From: Filobasidium wieringae
Taxonomy: Eukaryota > Basidiomycota > Tremellomycetes > Filobasidiales > Filobasidiaceae
DNA length: 64,000 nucleotides
NCBI GenBank assembly: GCA_001600055.1
Contig: BCIV01000013.1
Location: 310,001 to 374,000, forward strand
Direction: 5' to 3'
Position 1 is the first letter of the stretch. Each line of letters begins with the position of its first letter. The notes below the pieces were generated by a model. The model ran no database searches and was not told the origin of the DNA. It saw nothing but the letters and a program-made list of their open reading frames with translations. Below are positions 12,938-24,008 of the stretch, in pieces. Position numbers and translations under genes: made by a program.

Positions 12938-15900
12938 CTATAACCATCCCTCACGCCCCGGGATTTCGCTCGGAGTTACCGCCTCACGTGGTTTGACGTC
13001 AGTTGGACTCAATTGAGCAGTCGTAAAGAAGGAAAGCCCTTCGAGACCGGCTTTTGACACTCGCCGGACCGGCTGAAGCGTATATTTATTGAAAGGAGCT
13101 CTATATGTGACATCAGATGAGCATCTTGCGAACAGACTGAAGCGACTTTCGCGTACCTCCGAGAATGGACATATTGTCCATTTTTTCTGACTTCCTTATT
13201 CATGCCACGGTGATCGCCCCCACCAGCTAGATCTGCTCGAGACGGTAGCTCTGTACGATGGCTGGACTCTAGAGGACGGGGAGTTGTGACCGATTCGTCA
13301 GCATCTGCTGACGATGCATTTTGAGACCCCCAAGCGGGCGGCAAGCTTTCTCGTGCATGGCCGTTTCTTCTGGTTACCGAATCCTTCTCATAGTCTGCAT
13401 TGTCGACCGTGTGCCGATCAGGCGAGGTCGAGATACCGGTCGATCCCTTCAAACCAAGCTCACTCTCTTCATACTGCATGAGCTCGGCCACGAAACCTAT
13501 ATTCGGTGAAATGCCCTTTCTTCGTTCGGCGACATAAGCGTAAGATGCTTTCAAGGTCCAGGCATTCGCGTGAATGAGGTATCCAAGAACAACCGTGACA
13601 GATCGAGATTTCCCAGCTTTGCAATGCACGTAAGTTGGAGCAGAGTGAAGCCGGGCATCGTCTGCATGACAAACTCAGCGACATATCGCCTTAGGGTTGA
13701 CTATCGATTCAACGTACCTATGAATTTACAGGCATCTTCTACGCCTTTACGTATACCTGTCTCCTCTACACAATCCCTCAACGGTAATCTGCTGTATTTT
13801 TCAAACTTTTCCTGAAGATTCAATCGGTCTCCTTCATCGCATTCCACTGCCACGTTCAGGATTCTTTTGACTCCTAAATCCAAGAGTTGTTGGACCTCTC
13901 GTTCAGTGGTGATCTCAGGTCCAAGAAACAAGAAGGAGGGAAGTATCGTGGATACCACGAAAGTCATTGGAGCGTGCTTGTGCTCATCTTCGTCATCGTC
14001 GTCATACAGGTGTTGGTCGGCTGTATTCGACAGAGGGTAATTGAAGCCAGAGCTTATGGAAGAGGATGAAGTCGAGGAGTTGATAGGAGAGCGAGATACT
14101 GTGTCTGACTGCTGTGCAAAATCTGCAGACTCGTGGTTCGGGTTCATGCGTCGTGTGACTACACCGAAAGTACTGGGCGACGGCGGACGAGCGGATTGGC
14201 TGTAACAAAAGCTCTGAACGGATCCCGACTGAGCAGCGTTTTCCCGTATCGCGGTCAAGGGGCTGCTGAGCTGATCGTCCGATTCAAGATAGGCTCGGTC
14301 ACTAGGATGCAAGAAGGTCGTGTTTCCCGAGGCAGACCTTAGCCTTGTCGAGGTCTCTGAGTTTGATCGAGGGGAAGGTAAGCTGGCACTTTTAAGGGGT
14401 GGCGGTATTTTGAGACTGCTGTTAGAAGATTGCAGATTCAGGGCAGGAGGCTTCCTGCCAGTCTTTGGCGGTGGGTTGCCTGCTCCGAACGTGTCAATGC
14501 GGATGGGAGTTGGCAGCATTCGCCTTGCTTTGTTGACAGATGCCATATTCGGTGAAAACAGTGCAGGGTATGGCTCTGTGGCAGAAAGCTCTTCGGACGC
14601 CAGGGGGTATGATTTGAACGATGTCGTTTGATTGGACGTGACTTGAGTGGTGGGTATGATCAGTTGTGGCAAACCTCTCGCGACGGAAAGATGCTTGGCG
14701 GATACATCTGCTGACGAGACCGACCCATGGTCGCGTCGAGAGTTTCCTGAACCTGTCCCAGAACGTGGCGCTGCATTGGACGCTCGAGTAGTTTGCTCTA
14801 ATCTTTCTGACATTTCGCCCTGACAAAATAGATCCGTCCATGGATTCGGATCCATGTCCATCCCTTTGGCCCAGCCACCATCCATCCAACGAATCCTGAA
14901 TGACCTTTCGTGTGTTTTTTCCAGAAGCATTTCCTCGACGACTCTAGCCATCTCGTCATCATCCTGTTCTGCCATTACCACGAGCTCGCTTGAAAGCGTC
15001 GAATCTGTCAAATTCCAAAACCCGGCCCAGATCGTACGTCCACCCATCGTAGTAACGAAACTAGCTATGGTTTCCCATCCTCCAGCCATGACCCCAAGAT
15101 TCGATTCTTCGTTCTCACGGATCGGTCCCTTTGGTACCGGACTGGCAACCTCTGATCGACCAATATATCTTTCCTTCCTGGTGTCCAGAATTGTCATCAG
15201 ATTACGTTTGCATCGTCGCATGATCAGGTTTGGGACGGCAATGTTGACCGCTCGGCTCAGGTGGGTCTTGAGGAATTGCGAGATAGGTCGAGTGTCGATT
15301 ATCAAGACGTTTTTACCCGGGTCTGTCAAGAGCGCTGATAGCTCGGTACTGGAGATAAGGCTTTTACCATCTCTGCGGACCAACGGAAGTGCAGGTGTAC
15401 GTCGTACCCCTTCGGAAAGGATATTCGATGGTATTGGGGCGAGGGATAGCCCTGCAGCTATGTCTGCCCGTCGGACCGAGACTTCCAGGCCTCGCATTAC
15501 CGGTTCAAGGCTGAGGGGCGAATCCGAAAGCTCCTCGATGTTGCGTTTCAGGCGGGGAGAGGAGGGGATTAGTCTAATCCCAGACGGATTGTCAGATTCA
15601 TCCCGCGGGTCTAGCCTGTTGAATTTATCTTCGGGAGATTGCTCGTTTTCTCGGTAACGGCGAGCGTCGCTGGGTCCCGTTGAGCCTGAATGAGAGAAAC
15701 CAGATGGATCCAATGAACCTGTAAATGACGACAGTGCTGGGATGACACCTAGTTGCGGAAGTGAAAACGAGAAGTGTGGTAAGGAATCTGTCGGGGAAGA
15801 CATCATTCCTAAATGTAGAGTTTTCGTTATTAGCTTCTTCAATAGGCTTTAATACCTTTAGACAGCACCGACCCTGAGTATCCGCTTCATCCTGCAGCTC

Positions 15901-16329
15901 TGTTGATAAGGACTCCGCAAAAGGGCCTTGCAGAAGATCCTTGTCGGCTTCAAGTTGCATAGGTACAGTCATATTTTTAGCTCTTTCCAGTTCTGCCATC
16001 CTCCTAGTGTTATCGATGCTTCGCACCGAGCGAGCTTGAACTGGGGAGTCAAGCTCCGCTGTGTCGTACCACGCGGGTCTATGCGATGCCTCTATTGGGG
16101 TCATGTCCTGGTCGATCTCGATATGAGGTGTGAAACTACTCTGGGTCACGGTCCGACCGCTGCCTGCGCTGCCGATTGAAGGATTGGACTGTGTGGGCGA
16201 TTCCAAGACCTGGTTGGATGAAGAGTATGGAGGGGCGAACCGACGCAATGACCCATTTGCTCCTGCGGTCGGCACATACTGGTGTCGATGATCCGGCAGG
16301 GGTTCGTAGGGGACAAAGCTATCCGTCAT
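12938..16329 (-). CDS. MSG5: MSG5-type MAP kinase phosphatase with rhodanese-like domain
   Basis: Dual-specificity phosphatase that dephosphorylates MAP kinases in fungal stress or pheromone signalling (family role). It starts at the ATG at 16329 (MTDSFVPYEPLPDHRHQY). A long disordered N-terminus leads to a rhodanese-like fold (ELSALLTDPGKNVLIIDTRP, SQFLKTHLSRAVNIAVPN). Its basic run IMRRCKRNL resembles a MAPK docking site, and I see no rhodanese catalytic cysteine loop. After a 350-residue Ser-rich linker comes the DSP domain: STILPSFLFLGPEITTEREV, ILNVAVECDE and the active site VHCKAGKSRSV (Cys and Arg present). The last intron (56 nt, acceptor CATATAG near 13090) restores the conserved tail LQPVRRVSKAGLE, so the stop is at 12938 and not at the nearer in-frame stop at 13009. 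Confidence 0.85.
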
Positions 16330-17403
16330 TTGATATAGCACCCCGTCTGTCTTGTCGCTGGGCGAGAGTAAGATCGTGAACGCTCCAGAAGATGAACAGT
16401 GCACTATCGAGACCGTTGCTCGAGTTTGCTGCCAACGAGCGGGTTGAGATTGTTCGAAAGGTGTTGCCTTGGTCAATTAGGGGATATAAGGAACATGGAG
16501 GGTAGCATATAGATGACTGATGTTGAGCCACCGGCGATACCTTTGTTGAACAGTCAGACCGAAGCAGGATTCCTTGCCGTCGAACACGCTAGCGAGCAGC
16601 CAATAAGTTCCCTTTCTCATCAAGGATCCTTTGGTTCTGGCAGATGACATACTATTCAGATTCCCTTTCGAGTCAGGTCGTGACGTGAGAGCTGAATTAA
16701 ACAGCAACCAGCGTTCTGCAAAGCGTCGTTTCGAGCGAAAGAACAATGAAATGACAAAGATAATAATAATGGAACGAAGGTGGAGGATCTTTTTGTTTTT
16801 TTCGTCGGTTTCTTGTTGTTCAAGAGCAGTCCTCAGCAATGTCCAGACTTCATCGACGTTCACAGTGAATTGGAGGGAGTGATGCGGTAATTGCGACTAA
16901 GTATAGGAGTGGCGGAGTGTTATATATGGTAAGAGTGCGTGGCAGATGCTACAAAACCTTCTCGGTCCAGAGACGAAGACAAGGGGAATTCGACAATCGA
17001 GCTCGCGAGCTACACCTCTGATCGCTGCTTAGCGCGCGAAATGGCTGTGTTTGCCATAGATCCAGCATACATCAAGTCAGGGTAGTGCAGCGATTATGTA
17101 GGAGTGTGCGCATCCACAGACTGAAACAGTGAGACTCTTGACAAATTGCTACGGTTGCTTATAACCACTTTGCTAGGGACGACATCCAGCCTATCTAGCC
17201 AGAGCTGCCAGCTAGCAGCTATCAGATAGGCTGCATTCTGTCCGCTAACCGCTTCAGTCACGTGACTAGACCGCTTTCAGACCGTTCAACAATCTCAGCG
17301 GTTTGAGGCCTTTGAGAACCATACCGACCGGCTCAACTAACTGTCTTGCCGCGTGTCAGGGCGATACTACCTCACTTGTATCCGGGACAAGCTCGAGTTA
17401 TAG
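16330..17403. promoter_or_regulatory. Divergent intergenic region between MSG5-type and PPR genes
   Basis: Shared upstream region of two divergent genes. It contains a 57-codon minus-strand ORF (16477-16650, ATG at 16650) just upstream of the phosphatase start. This could be an upstream ORF in its leader. Near the PPR gene sits a two-tier inverted repeat (17188-17232). Otherwise no gene is supported. Confidence 0.5.
17188..17232. repeat. Two-tier inverted repeat (hairpin/cruciform)
   Basis: Outer arms AGCCTATCT / AGATAGGCT (9 bp, perfect) enclose inner arms AGCTGC / GCAGCT (6 bp, perfect) around a 6-nt loop. It lies about 170 bp upstream of the PPR gene start and could be an operator-like palindrome or a structure in RNA. 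Confidence 0.6.
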
Positions 17404-20400
17404 ATGATGTCTCGGCGCAATCCGTCGCGGTTCTGGATTACGTTTCCTGCAAAGAGAGGCCGTTGTAGGTCGGGAGGTCCTGGACACGGATCGTTATTCT
17501 TGAGAACTTTCAATGGACACGCCGAAATCCACGTTGGAGATGCACAAAGGACGAGTGTCAGTGAAGATATACCCCTCTTACACATAAGTCCGTTTAGACC
17601 TACGGCTCAAGCTACCAGCACACGAAGAGACCGTCAAGTTGCAGAGGTTGGTAAAGCGACAGCAAACTCGGGTGGATCTGATATATCTTCGAGCCTCGGT
17701 CAATCGAATTTCCCGTTATATCAGTACGGCTTATGTAACTACGATCGAGAAGTTGTCTGGTTTGCTCACGATCTGGTCGTTCAGGTCAGAGTCTATCAAA
17801 GATGAAACGGCGGCCTTTCCTGAAAATGGCTCGAGTAACCCGCTCTCGAGAGAACTAAGATCATTGGAAGCTGAACTGCCTAGACTCAAAAAGCGTCTCC
17901 ACCAAGCGCAGAAGCTCGAGTTGTCGCAGGCGGAGACTGAACATCTGCCGGAGTTCACTGAGGCAGAGCTCGTCCTGTTCCATCAAGCGTTGGACAGTTG
18001 GGCTAGGGGCGACACTGGCTTAAGAAATGAGAAGAGAAAGGTTATCGGGGGTTCTAACACAGTGCAAGAAATCGGCTCGACTGACAGCGAGTCATTGCTC
18101 TGGCGCGCAACAGGCAACGTGAAGCTGTTGTCCAGGACACACAGGAAGCGGATAATTGACACCATGATAGAGAGGCTATCAATGATTGCGCAACCGACGA
18201 CCGACCGGGAGCGCGGCGACAAGCATTCACAACATGTTGCCAACTCGTTACAGAACTCGCCCTTTTCGTATGCTCTTGATCTACTTGCGGCGCTCGCGCC
18301 TGAATTGAACCCCCCAAACCGTTATCGGGATCAGAACCTGGCTTCTGGTCTAGTCAGACAGGTCGAGTGGAAAGCATTGATCGATCAATCTTTAGCAAGG
18401 AGGGATTTTGCACAGGCAGAGGAAGTACTCAAGTTGATGAAGGTGAAATCTTAGTAACGACGGCAAGCTCAACTAGATGCTGAACTGACATCGAAATTAA
18501 CCAGGTTCATGGTGCGACGATTTCGGAAGAAATTGTCCAGGATGTAATTCAAGGTTATGCTACTGCAGGAGAAGCCATTGGCTTGGCTTCGTTCTTGCAA
18601 CGCTTCGAGACAGAAAGTTAGTCACTCCCGCAAGCCATCACCGTAATTATTCAGAACTCTGTTGAGCAATGTGACATAGGCGGCTCACAAATGCCATCCA
18701 AATTCCTGGAGTTTCTCGTAGAAGCACATGTCGTCCGAGGCGACAAGCAGACGGCACTCAACACCTTACATCACTTCGAGTCCAAACAACAAGCTCTTCC
18801 TCAGCGTGCTTACACTCGTGTCATAAGCTTCTTAACTGAATCCACAAGACGACCTGGGACGTCCATCGTGCCTCAACAAGACAAGGCACTGGCGTGGGAT
18901 CTATTCGCCCATATGCGTCTGGTTGCCCATCCTGTACCCACACGAGACACGTACAATGCTATCATTCAGTCGTGCGCGGATCCAGCCGATCCTCAACCAG
19001 AGAGAGCCTTGGACTTGCTTGTTGAAATGGAACAGGAGAACAAGATTTTTCCGGACGGAGAGACGTTCGACGCAGCGATCCTCGCTTGTTCCAGAGTGAA
19101 AAAGTTCTATCTTCAAGGGTTCAAACTATTGAGACGGATGCTGGATCTCCACAAGGCAAAATTGTTAGCCGGCAAATTTGTCAGAAAGGATTCGGACGAT
19201 GGCCAAGATTCTGCCGATCACGTCGTGACTGGCTACGAGCCCACGTTGGCAACTTTCAACGCACTCCTCGAGGGCTGCAAACGTCGTGGAGATCTCGTTC
19301 GAGCACGTTGGATATTAGCTGAGGTATTACGGATGGTTAGGGCAGGCGCCGGTCGTGGCGTCGACGAAGAAATGATCGTCAACGTGTTGCAATGTTACGC
19401 TTCTTTCACGCCTACTATTCAACGGCTAGCAGTCCCCATGAAGGGATTCGAGCCCTCGATCTCGACAAACCAAGAACCTCGACAGTCAGCCGAAGAAGAC
19501 GATTCGACTGTCTCGAAGGCAGACAATGGATTTGATTCGAAGCCCGAAGAGAAATGGGACCTGCTGAACATCATCTCACCAGAATTTGCACCCTCTGGGG
19601 CTCCGCAGACCAGCTCGGAAGCATTGCAGGAGGCTGATCGGTTGTTTTGGACGGTCTTGCATCGGCAAAGTGATCCCCATTCTCCATTCGGAACGGTCAC
19701 AATGAGTGCGAGACTCGTCAATGCGTACCTATCGGTCCATCTCGCTCACGATCGACTGGAGCGATCGACAACCACTTGGGCCCAAGTCTGGAAGATCCCG
19801 ATCCTGGAAGACCTGAAGATACGCAAAAATGGCTGGAGCTATCTGTCATTAATGGAGAGAGCTGCACATGCGAAACGTGGACGAGAAAGATCCACGGTAC
19901 AAGGAATGCTTCCTTCGATCTGGTCGGAATATCTAGGCTGGTCGGATTCTGTAGAGACGCAGCTAGCCAAGCAGAGCGATGCGAAGGCTTGGGTCAGCCG
20001 GCAGAGGCTTGGATTAGGCCCCCGACAAGTGGAAAAGACCTGGGTGCAATCCATTCGGGCCCATGCACTGTAGGTTCGATAGGACACTTTGTTTGCTAGG
20101 CGATGTGCTTATTCTCGATTGATTACCTGCAGGATCGATCGGACCGAGCAAGCGTTGGAGATATTGCTTGCATTCTGCAGACGCTATCCATCTTCTGAGA
20201 TCCTGGCGGCTGTCCAGCCGTCTCCGGTGATCGCAAGTAGCGTGCGACTCTCGCCCGCAATCAATATGCTGGAGGATCATGTTCCACCTCACATCCTCTT
20301 TCACGATGTCGACGTCCTGCATCACCGGTTGGTTCGCGATCGCAACCTGAAGGGCGTGGGGGCTGTGAAATGGGCAAGTACTGGCTATCAACGTGCTCTA

Positions 20401-20490
20401 GAGGCTCGTCGAGGCAAACGGATCAAAGAGGAGAAAAAGGTACAGATTCAAGTTGGACTCGGTGTTAGATCTAGACCTCGTAACCGATGA
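17404..20490 (+). CDS. Mitochondrial pentatricopeptide-repeat protein
   Basis: Probably an organellar RNA-binding protein acting in mitochondrial RNA processing or translation (family inference; its target is unknown). The start at 17404 (MMSRRNPSRFWITFPAKRGR) gives a basic, acid-poor presequence. PPR-like helices include DTYNAIIQSCAD with ALDLLVEMEQ, GETFDAAILACSRV with GFKLLRRMLD, and LATFNALLEGCKRRGDLVRA. The exons are joined by introns after KLMK (GTGAAA...ACCAG), after FETE (GTTAGT...CATAG) and after RAHAL (GTAGGT...CTGCAG). A short early intron of about 37 nt near 17561-17597 is needed to join the presequence to LRLKLPAHEETVKLQRLVK; this is the least certain join. The protein ends in a basic tail (VRSRPRNR). 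Confidence 0.75.
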
Positions 20491-21603
20491 AACGAATGAA
20501 TTAATGTACGATTGCTGCCAGCTGCTACTTCACCTTGCTATGCGGAACTGTTCCGTTCCGTAAGTTCAGCCACGGGGCGGTTTCTCCGTGTTTAAGTTTT
20601 CGATTACGTGGCGATCTTCGGAGGATGCCATTCTCCGAGAATCAGGCTTGTCGTCCGGAAAAAGGTCCAGTCAGTCCATCCTGCGCGCTTCGACCCGATC
20701 GTTCGAAAACTGGAATCAGCCGAGCCAGATCCGAAGGAGAAACACCACCAAAGAGAGACGCGGCAAGCGGCAAGGGAAGCAACAGCTCGATAGGCTCCGC
20801 GTTTCCATACCAACGACAGGATCCGAGACACGCACATGAGAACCCACCTTGCTCAACCCGCCTCTTTGTGGGACCGATGTCTCGTCGTCTCTAGTAGTGT
20901 CTAACAACCCGTAGCGACTGTTTTTCCCGTGTACCAGAATCGACATGTCTTGTAACAATCCGGCCTGATGTCTGATCCAACAACCAGACCGGATGAGATC
21001 CCAAATCACACTATACGCTCTCATCTCACAGGCTTTACGTAATCGCCTGTCCTCCTCTAACCGCTGCCAAACATCGCTCGGGGATTTGATTGCTCGCAGG
21101 CGCTCAGATCTCCTTTTGTCTTGGAAAGTCACCAGGTACCGGACCACTCCACCGACTTTTGACGTCTTGTTCCCTCGCTCTCTCTCGTGAGTCGACACGT
21201 ACAACACAACACACGCACACACTCTCAAGTTCAGCAGCTCATGTTAGCTGCGTTCGCTGGTAGACTCGTTCATTACAGGCGTGGACATACGAACGATCGC
21301 CGCGACTCGCCGTTCGATCTAAACACACAGCTGGGCTTCGAGAGCACTAGTGGACACGCTTCCGACTGACTTCTCCTCCTCGAAACACTGCTGGCCGTCG
21401 CCTGCCCACGTCTTTTGTCTTCCCGACAGCGTGCGGATACTCCCCTGATTCAGAGTGCGTTGTTTCTGGAATCGTGTCAAACGGATGTGACGCTGACAGT
21501 AATTACGTGCCCGGATCTTACTTTGATTCAGACATTCGGTGACTAATTGACTAATAACCTAGCACCCGTTGATCCGAGCCGAATCGTCGAGAATTCAATC
21601 GAC
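20491..21603. promoter_or_regulatory. Long upstream region or leader of the zinc-cluster gene
   Basis: 1.1 kb without a supported coding region. Several open frames here have no recognisable protein character. A splice-acceptor-like CTAG at 21560-21563 suggests a 5' leader intron or an unrecognised first exon. A strong donor-like GTGAGT lies at 21188. Confidence 0.4.
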
Positions 21604-23205
21604 ATGCCTTTTAGTAGTACCATAATCTTGGCGGATCCCTCTCCTCTACCCCCTCTACAACATCTCATGCTTCAAGACCGTTCTGACAGATTCGACCAAT
21701 CCAGGAGCGTTTCTCCAGCGGACGATATGGAGATTATCAGACGAACGCCTACGAATCTCCCAGAGAGACGGCCAACACACGCTGTGGGACCCATAAGGTC
21801 ACCTAGACATCGGGTTTCTTCGCAGTCATTACTATCTCTTCTCAATGACGATTCTGCAGGAGTGAACAAGACCCCTAGGAGGCAGATTAGCCACTCTCGC
21901 CTTTCTCCTGACAATACCCCTCGAGCAAGTGATGTATCTCGCTTCGATGCCGCTCCCTATCCTCAACCTCTGAACGCCGTCTACGGAGCTTCCCCCCCTC
22001 ACCCCCCAGGACGACTCTCTTCGCGTTCGGCTTTCATATCCCCTCGTCTACCTCCCCCACCTCTTGTGCGACGACCATCCGAATCAATCTCTGAAAATGG
22101 CTCTATCGCTTCTGGTCTATCCATAGCCTCAGGGGACACCGACCAATTTGGAGCAGCTTTCTCGACAACATCATCGGCCAGTTCTGCTGGCGATCAGGAT
22201 GTTACTATGCGTCACAACGCAAACCAAATCAACCACGCTGCTCCTCAGCTTGTTGCCCAACCCACCGCTGGGCTACTTCATACACCTTATCATCCTGTCG
22301 ATAACGGCTACTCTGTCGATTCGGCGGAAACGTCTGCCACCGCCCGGGTCAACTCGTCTAGAGCACCCATCTCTCGCACCACCAAAGCTTGCAATGCTTG
22401 TAGAGGCAGGAAAGTTCGGTGCGATGCTGGAGGCCTGCCCTCTTCATTGAGTAATAGCGAGGTGCCTTGTACAAGATGTAAGAATGCCGGGCTTATATGC
22501 GTCTACTCGGCACAACAACGCAAACGAGGTCCGACCCCAGGAACTAGGCGAGGAAGTGGTGTATCAAAATCGCGCACAACAGGTGAAGCAGGAGAGCAGG
22601 CCAGTGCAACGACATCCAGGAGACTCTCATCCCTGCATGCGTCAAGAATGCCTCAACTAGAGGATGAGCGTGAAAATGCCGTGCGTGCCACAACACGTCC
22701 AGCTCCATACTATGCAGGGCAAGGACCCCGATCCCAACATCCCAGCGTTTTTGATGCGCGACCTTCATCAACTTCTCGCCATTCCTTCAATTCGTTTCCC
22801 ATAGACCCTTCCCTCCCTTCACCCACATGGACTCATCCCTACTCATCGTCTGGCTCATCTGCCAGTCCGATCACACCATATCACCCGTCATACGCGCAAC
22901 TCAACTTCTCACCAGGACAGAATTCACCTGCGCCCCCTCCTCACGTGATGCAATACTACCGTGGCGGTCCCGATAGCCCCTCGATTTTCGGATGGGGAGG
23001 TCATCCGCCTCCCAGTCCACATACCCTATCTGGTCATGATTTCTCATCCCGAAACACGGCGGAGGAGGAAGCCTTCCGTAATGGATATTCCATGGCTCTC
23101 GCACAAGTACAGAGACAAAAGGAATTAGAGAGAGGTCAGGACAGGGACGAAGACGATCATCGATCAGCATTACCGCCTATACTCGCTGTTGGATCAGATC
23201 GATAA
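21604..23205 (+). CDS. Zn(II)2Cys6 transcription factor
   Basis: Fungal binuclear zinc-cluster DNA-binding regulator, nuclear. The cluster lies near residue 260 with the spacing C-x2-C-x6-C ... C-x2-C-x6-C (CNACRGRKVRC then CTRCKNAGLIC), followed by the basic linker QQRKRGPTPGTRRGS. The rest is Ser/Pro-rich low complexity with no middle homology (fungal_trans) domain visible, so it is of the shorter type. It ends EDDHRSALPPILAVGSDR. I used the first ATG at 21604. The frame is open back to an acceptor-like CTAG at 21563, so an upstream exon is possible. The regulated genes cannot be inferred from context. Confidence 0.8.
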   Translation: MPFSSTIILADPSPLPPLQHLMLQDRSDRFDQSRSVSPADDMEIIRRTPTNLPERRPTHAVGPIRSPRHRVSSQSLLSLLNDDSAGVNKTPRRQISHSRLSPDNTPRASDVSRFDAAPYPQPLNAVYGASPPHPPGRLSSRSAFISPRLPPPPLVRRPSESISENGSIASGLSIASGDTDQFGAAFSTTSSASSAGDQDVTMRHNANQINHAAPQLVAQPTAGLLHTPYHPVDNGYSVDSAETSATARVNSSRAPISRTTKACNACRGRKVRCDAGGLPSSLSNSEVPCTRCKNAGLICVYSAQQRKRGPTPGTRRGSGVSKSRTTGEAGEQASATTSRRLSSLHASRMPQLEDERENAVRATTRPAPYYAGQGPRSQHPSVFDARPSSTSRHSFNSFPIDPSLPSPTWTHPYSSSGSSASPITPYHPSYAQLNFSPGQNSPAPPPHVMQYYRGGPDSPSIFGWGGHPPPSPHTLSGHDFSSRNTAEEEAFRNGYSMALAQVQRQKELERGQDRDEDDHRSALPPILAVGSDR

Positions 23206-24008
23206 ACGACACGATTTCTCTCCGAACTTCAACAAGCATTCAACGATACGTTAGCGGAGGGGTAATGAGAAAGTGGCCGAGTTGGGTGATGCATCAGTCT
23301 GTATTACGACTGAGCATTTCAATCAAGCTGCATAAGGATAGGACACACGGGCATTATACCGACCGACCGCCTGCTAGAATTTCAGACAGTCGCTCAGTCG
23401 ACTTGATCCAGTCAACATTTGTACATTATACATATACGAACTACGCAAGACTTGCTAGACTTGTGAAGCGGGCAAAAGCTGTATAGCATGGATGTCGTTT
23501 ATTGAGATATCGAGGTCATGACCCGAAACGGCAATCAAGACAAAAGGTTTCGCGCTAGAACAATGAACTTTCCTTGATCCGGCAACTGACCGAGACCGTT
23601 CAGAAGATCAAGCGACGAATTTTGCTGATCTCTGAACAAACATTGTCATATGGTTGCTAGGCCTTACACTCACCACTGGGCCGCTGGCCACTCACCACCC
23701 GCCGTCGTCGATTAGACTTACACTTGCGAACCTCTTCAGTCTCCCGATAATCCAAGTCTTGCTCACAGATCTTAGTCATCATTATCCGAGCAGTCCAACT
23801 TGGACACCATCATCAACACATCGGAGTAGTGGAAAAAAATCGGATACCCAGCATCTAAAGTACGCATCGGAACATACTTGTATATCATCCTCCTCCTTCC
23901 CCTTATCTACGACAACGCTTCCATACTTCCTCTTACAACCACGACCTATATACGATGCGGGCCGCCCCAATTTCAGCAATCCTATAGTCAACTATCTAAT
24001 CAAAGAAC
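23206..24008. other. Intergenic
   Basis: 803 bp between two plus-strand genes. It holds the zinc-cluster 3' region and the promoter of the next gene. No gene recognised. Confidence 0.5.

Noticed and set aside
13009..13100. The in-frame stop at 13009 as the end of the MSG5-type phosphatase
   Set aside because: An intron ending CATATAG restores a conserved tail (LQPVRRVSKAGLE) and moves the stop to 12938.
16477..16863. Longer minus-strand ORF as a first coding exon of the MSG5-type gene
   Set aside because: It opens with GTG, not ATG, and its frame ends before the phosphatase ATG; only the inner 57-codon ATG ORF was kept as a possible upstream ORF.
20993..21190. Plus-strand ORF as a first exon of the zinc-cluster gene
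   Set aside because: No protein-like character or family resemblance, and the implied intron of about 375 nt is unlike the others.
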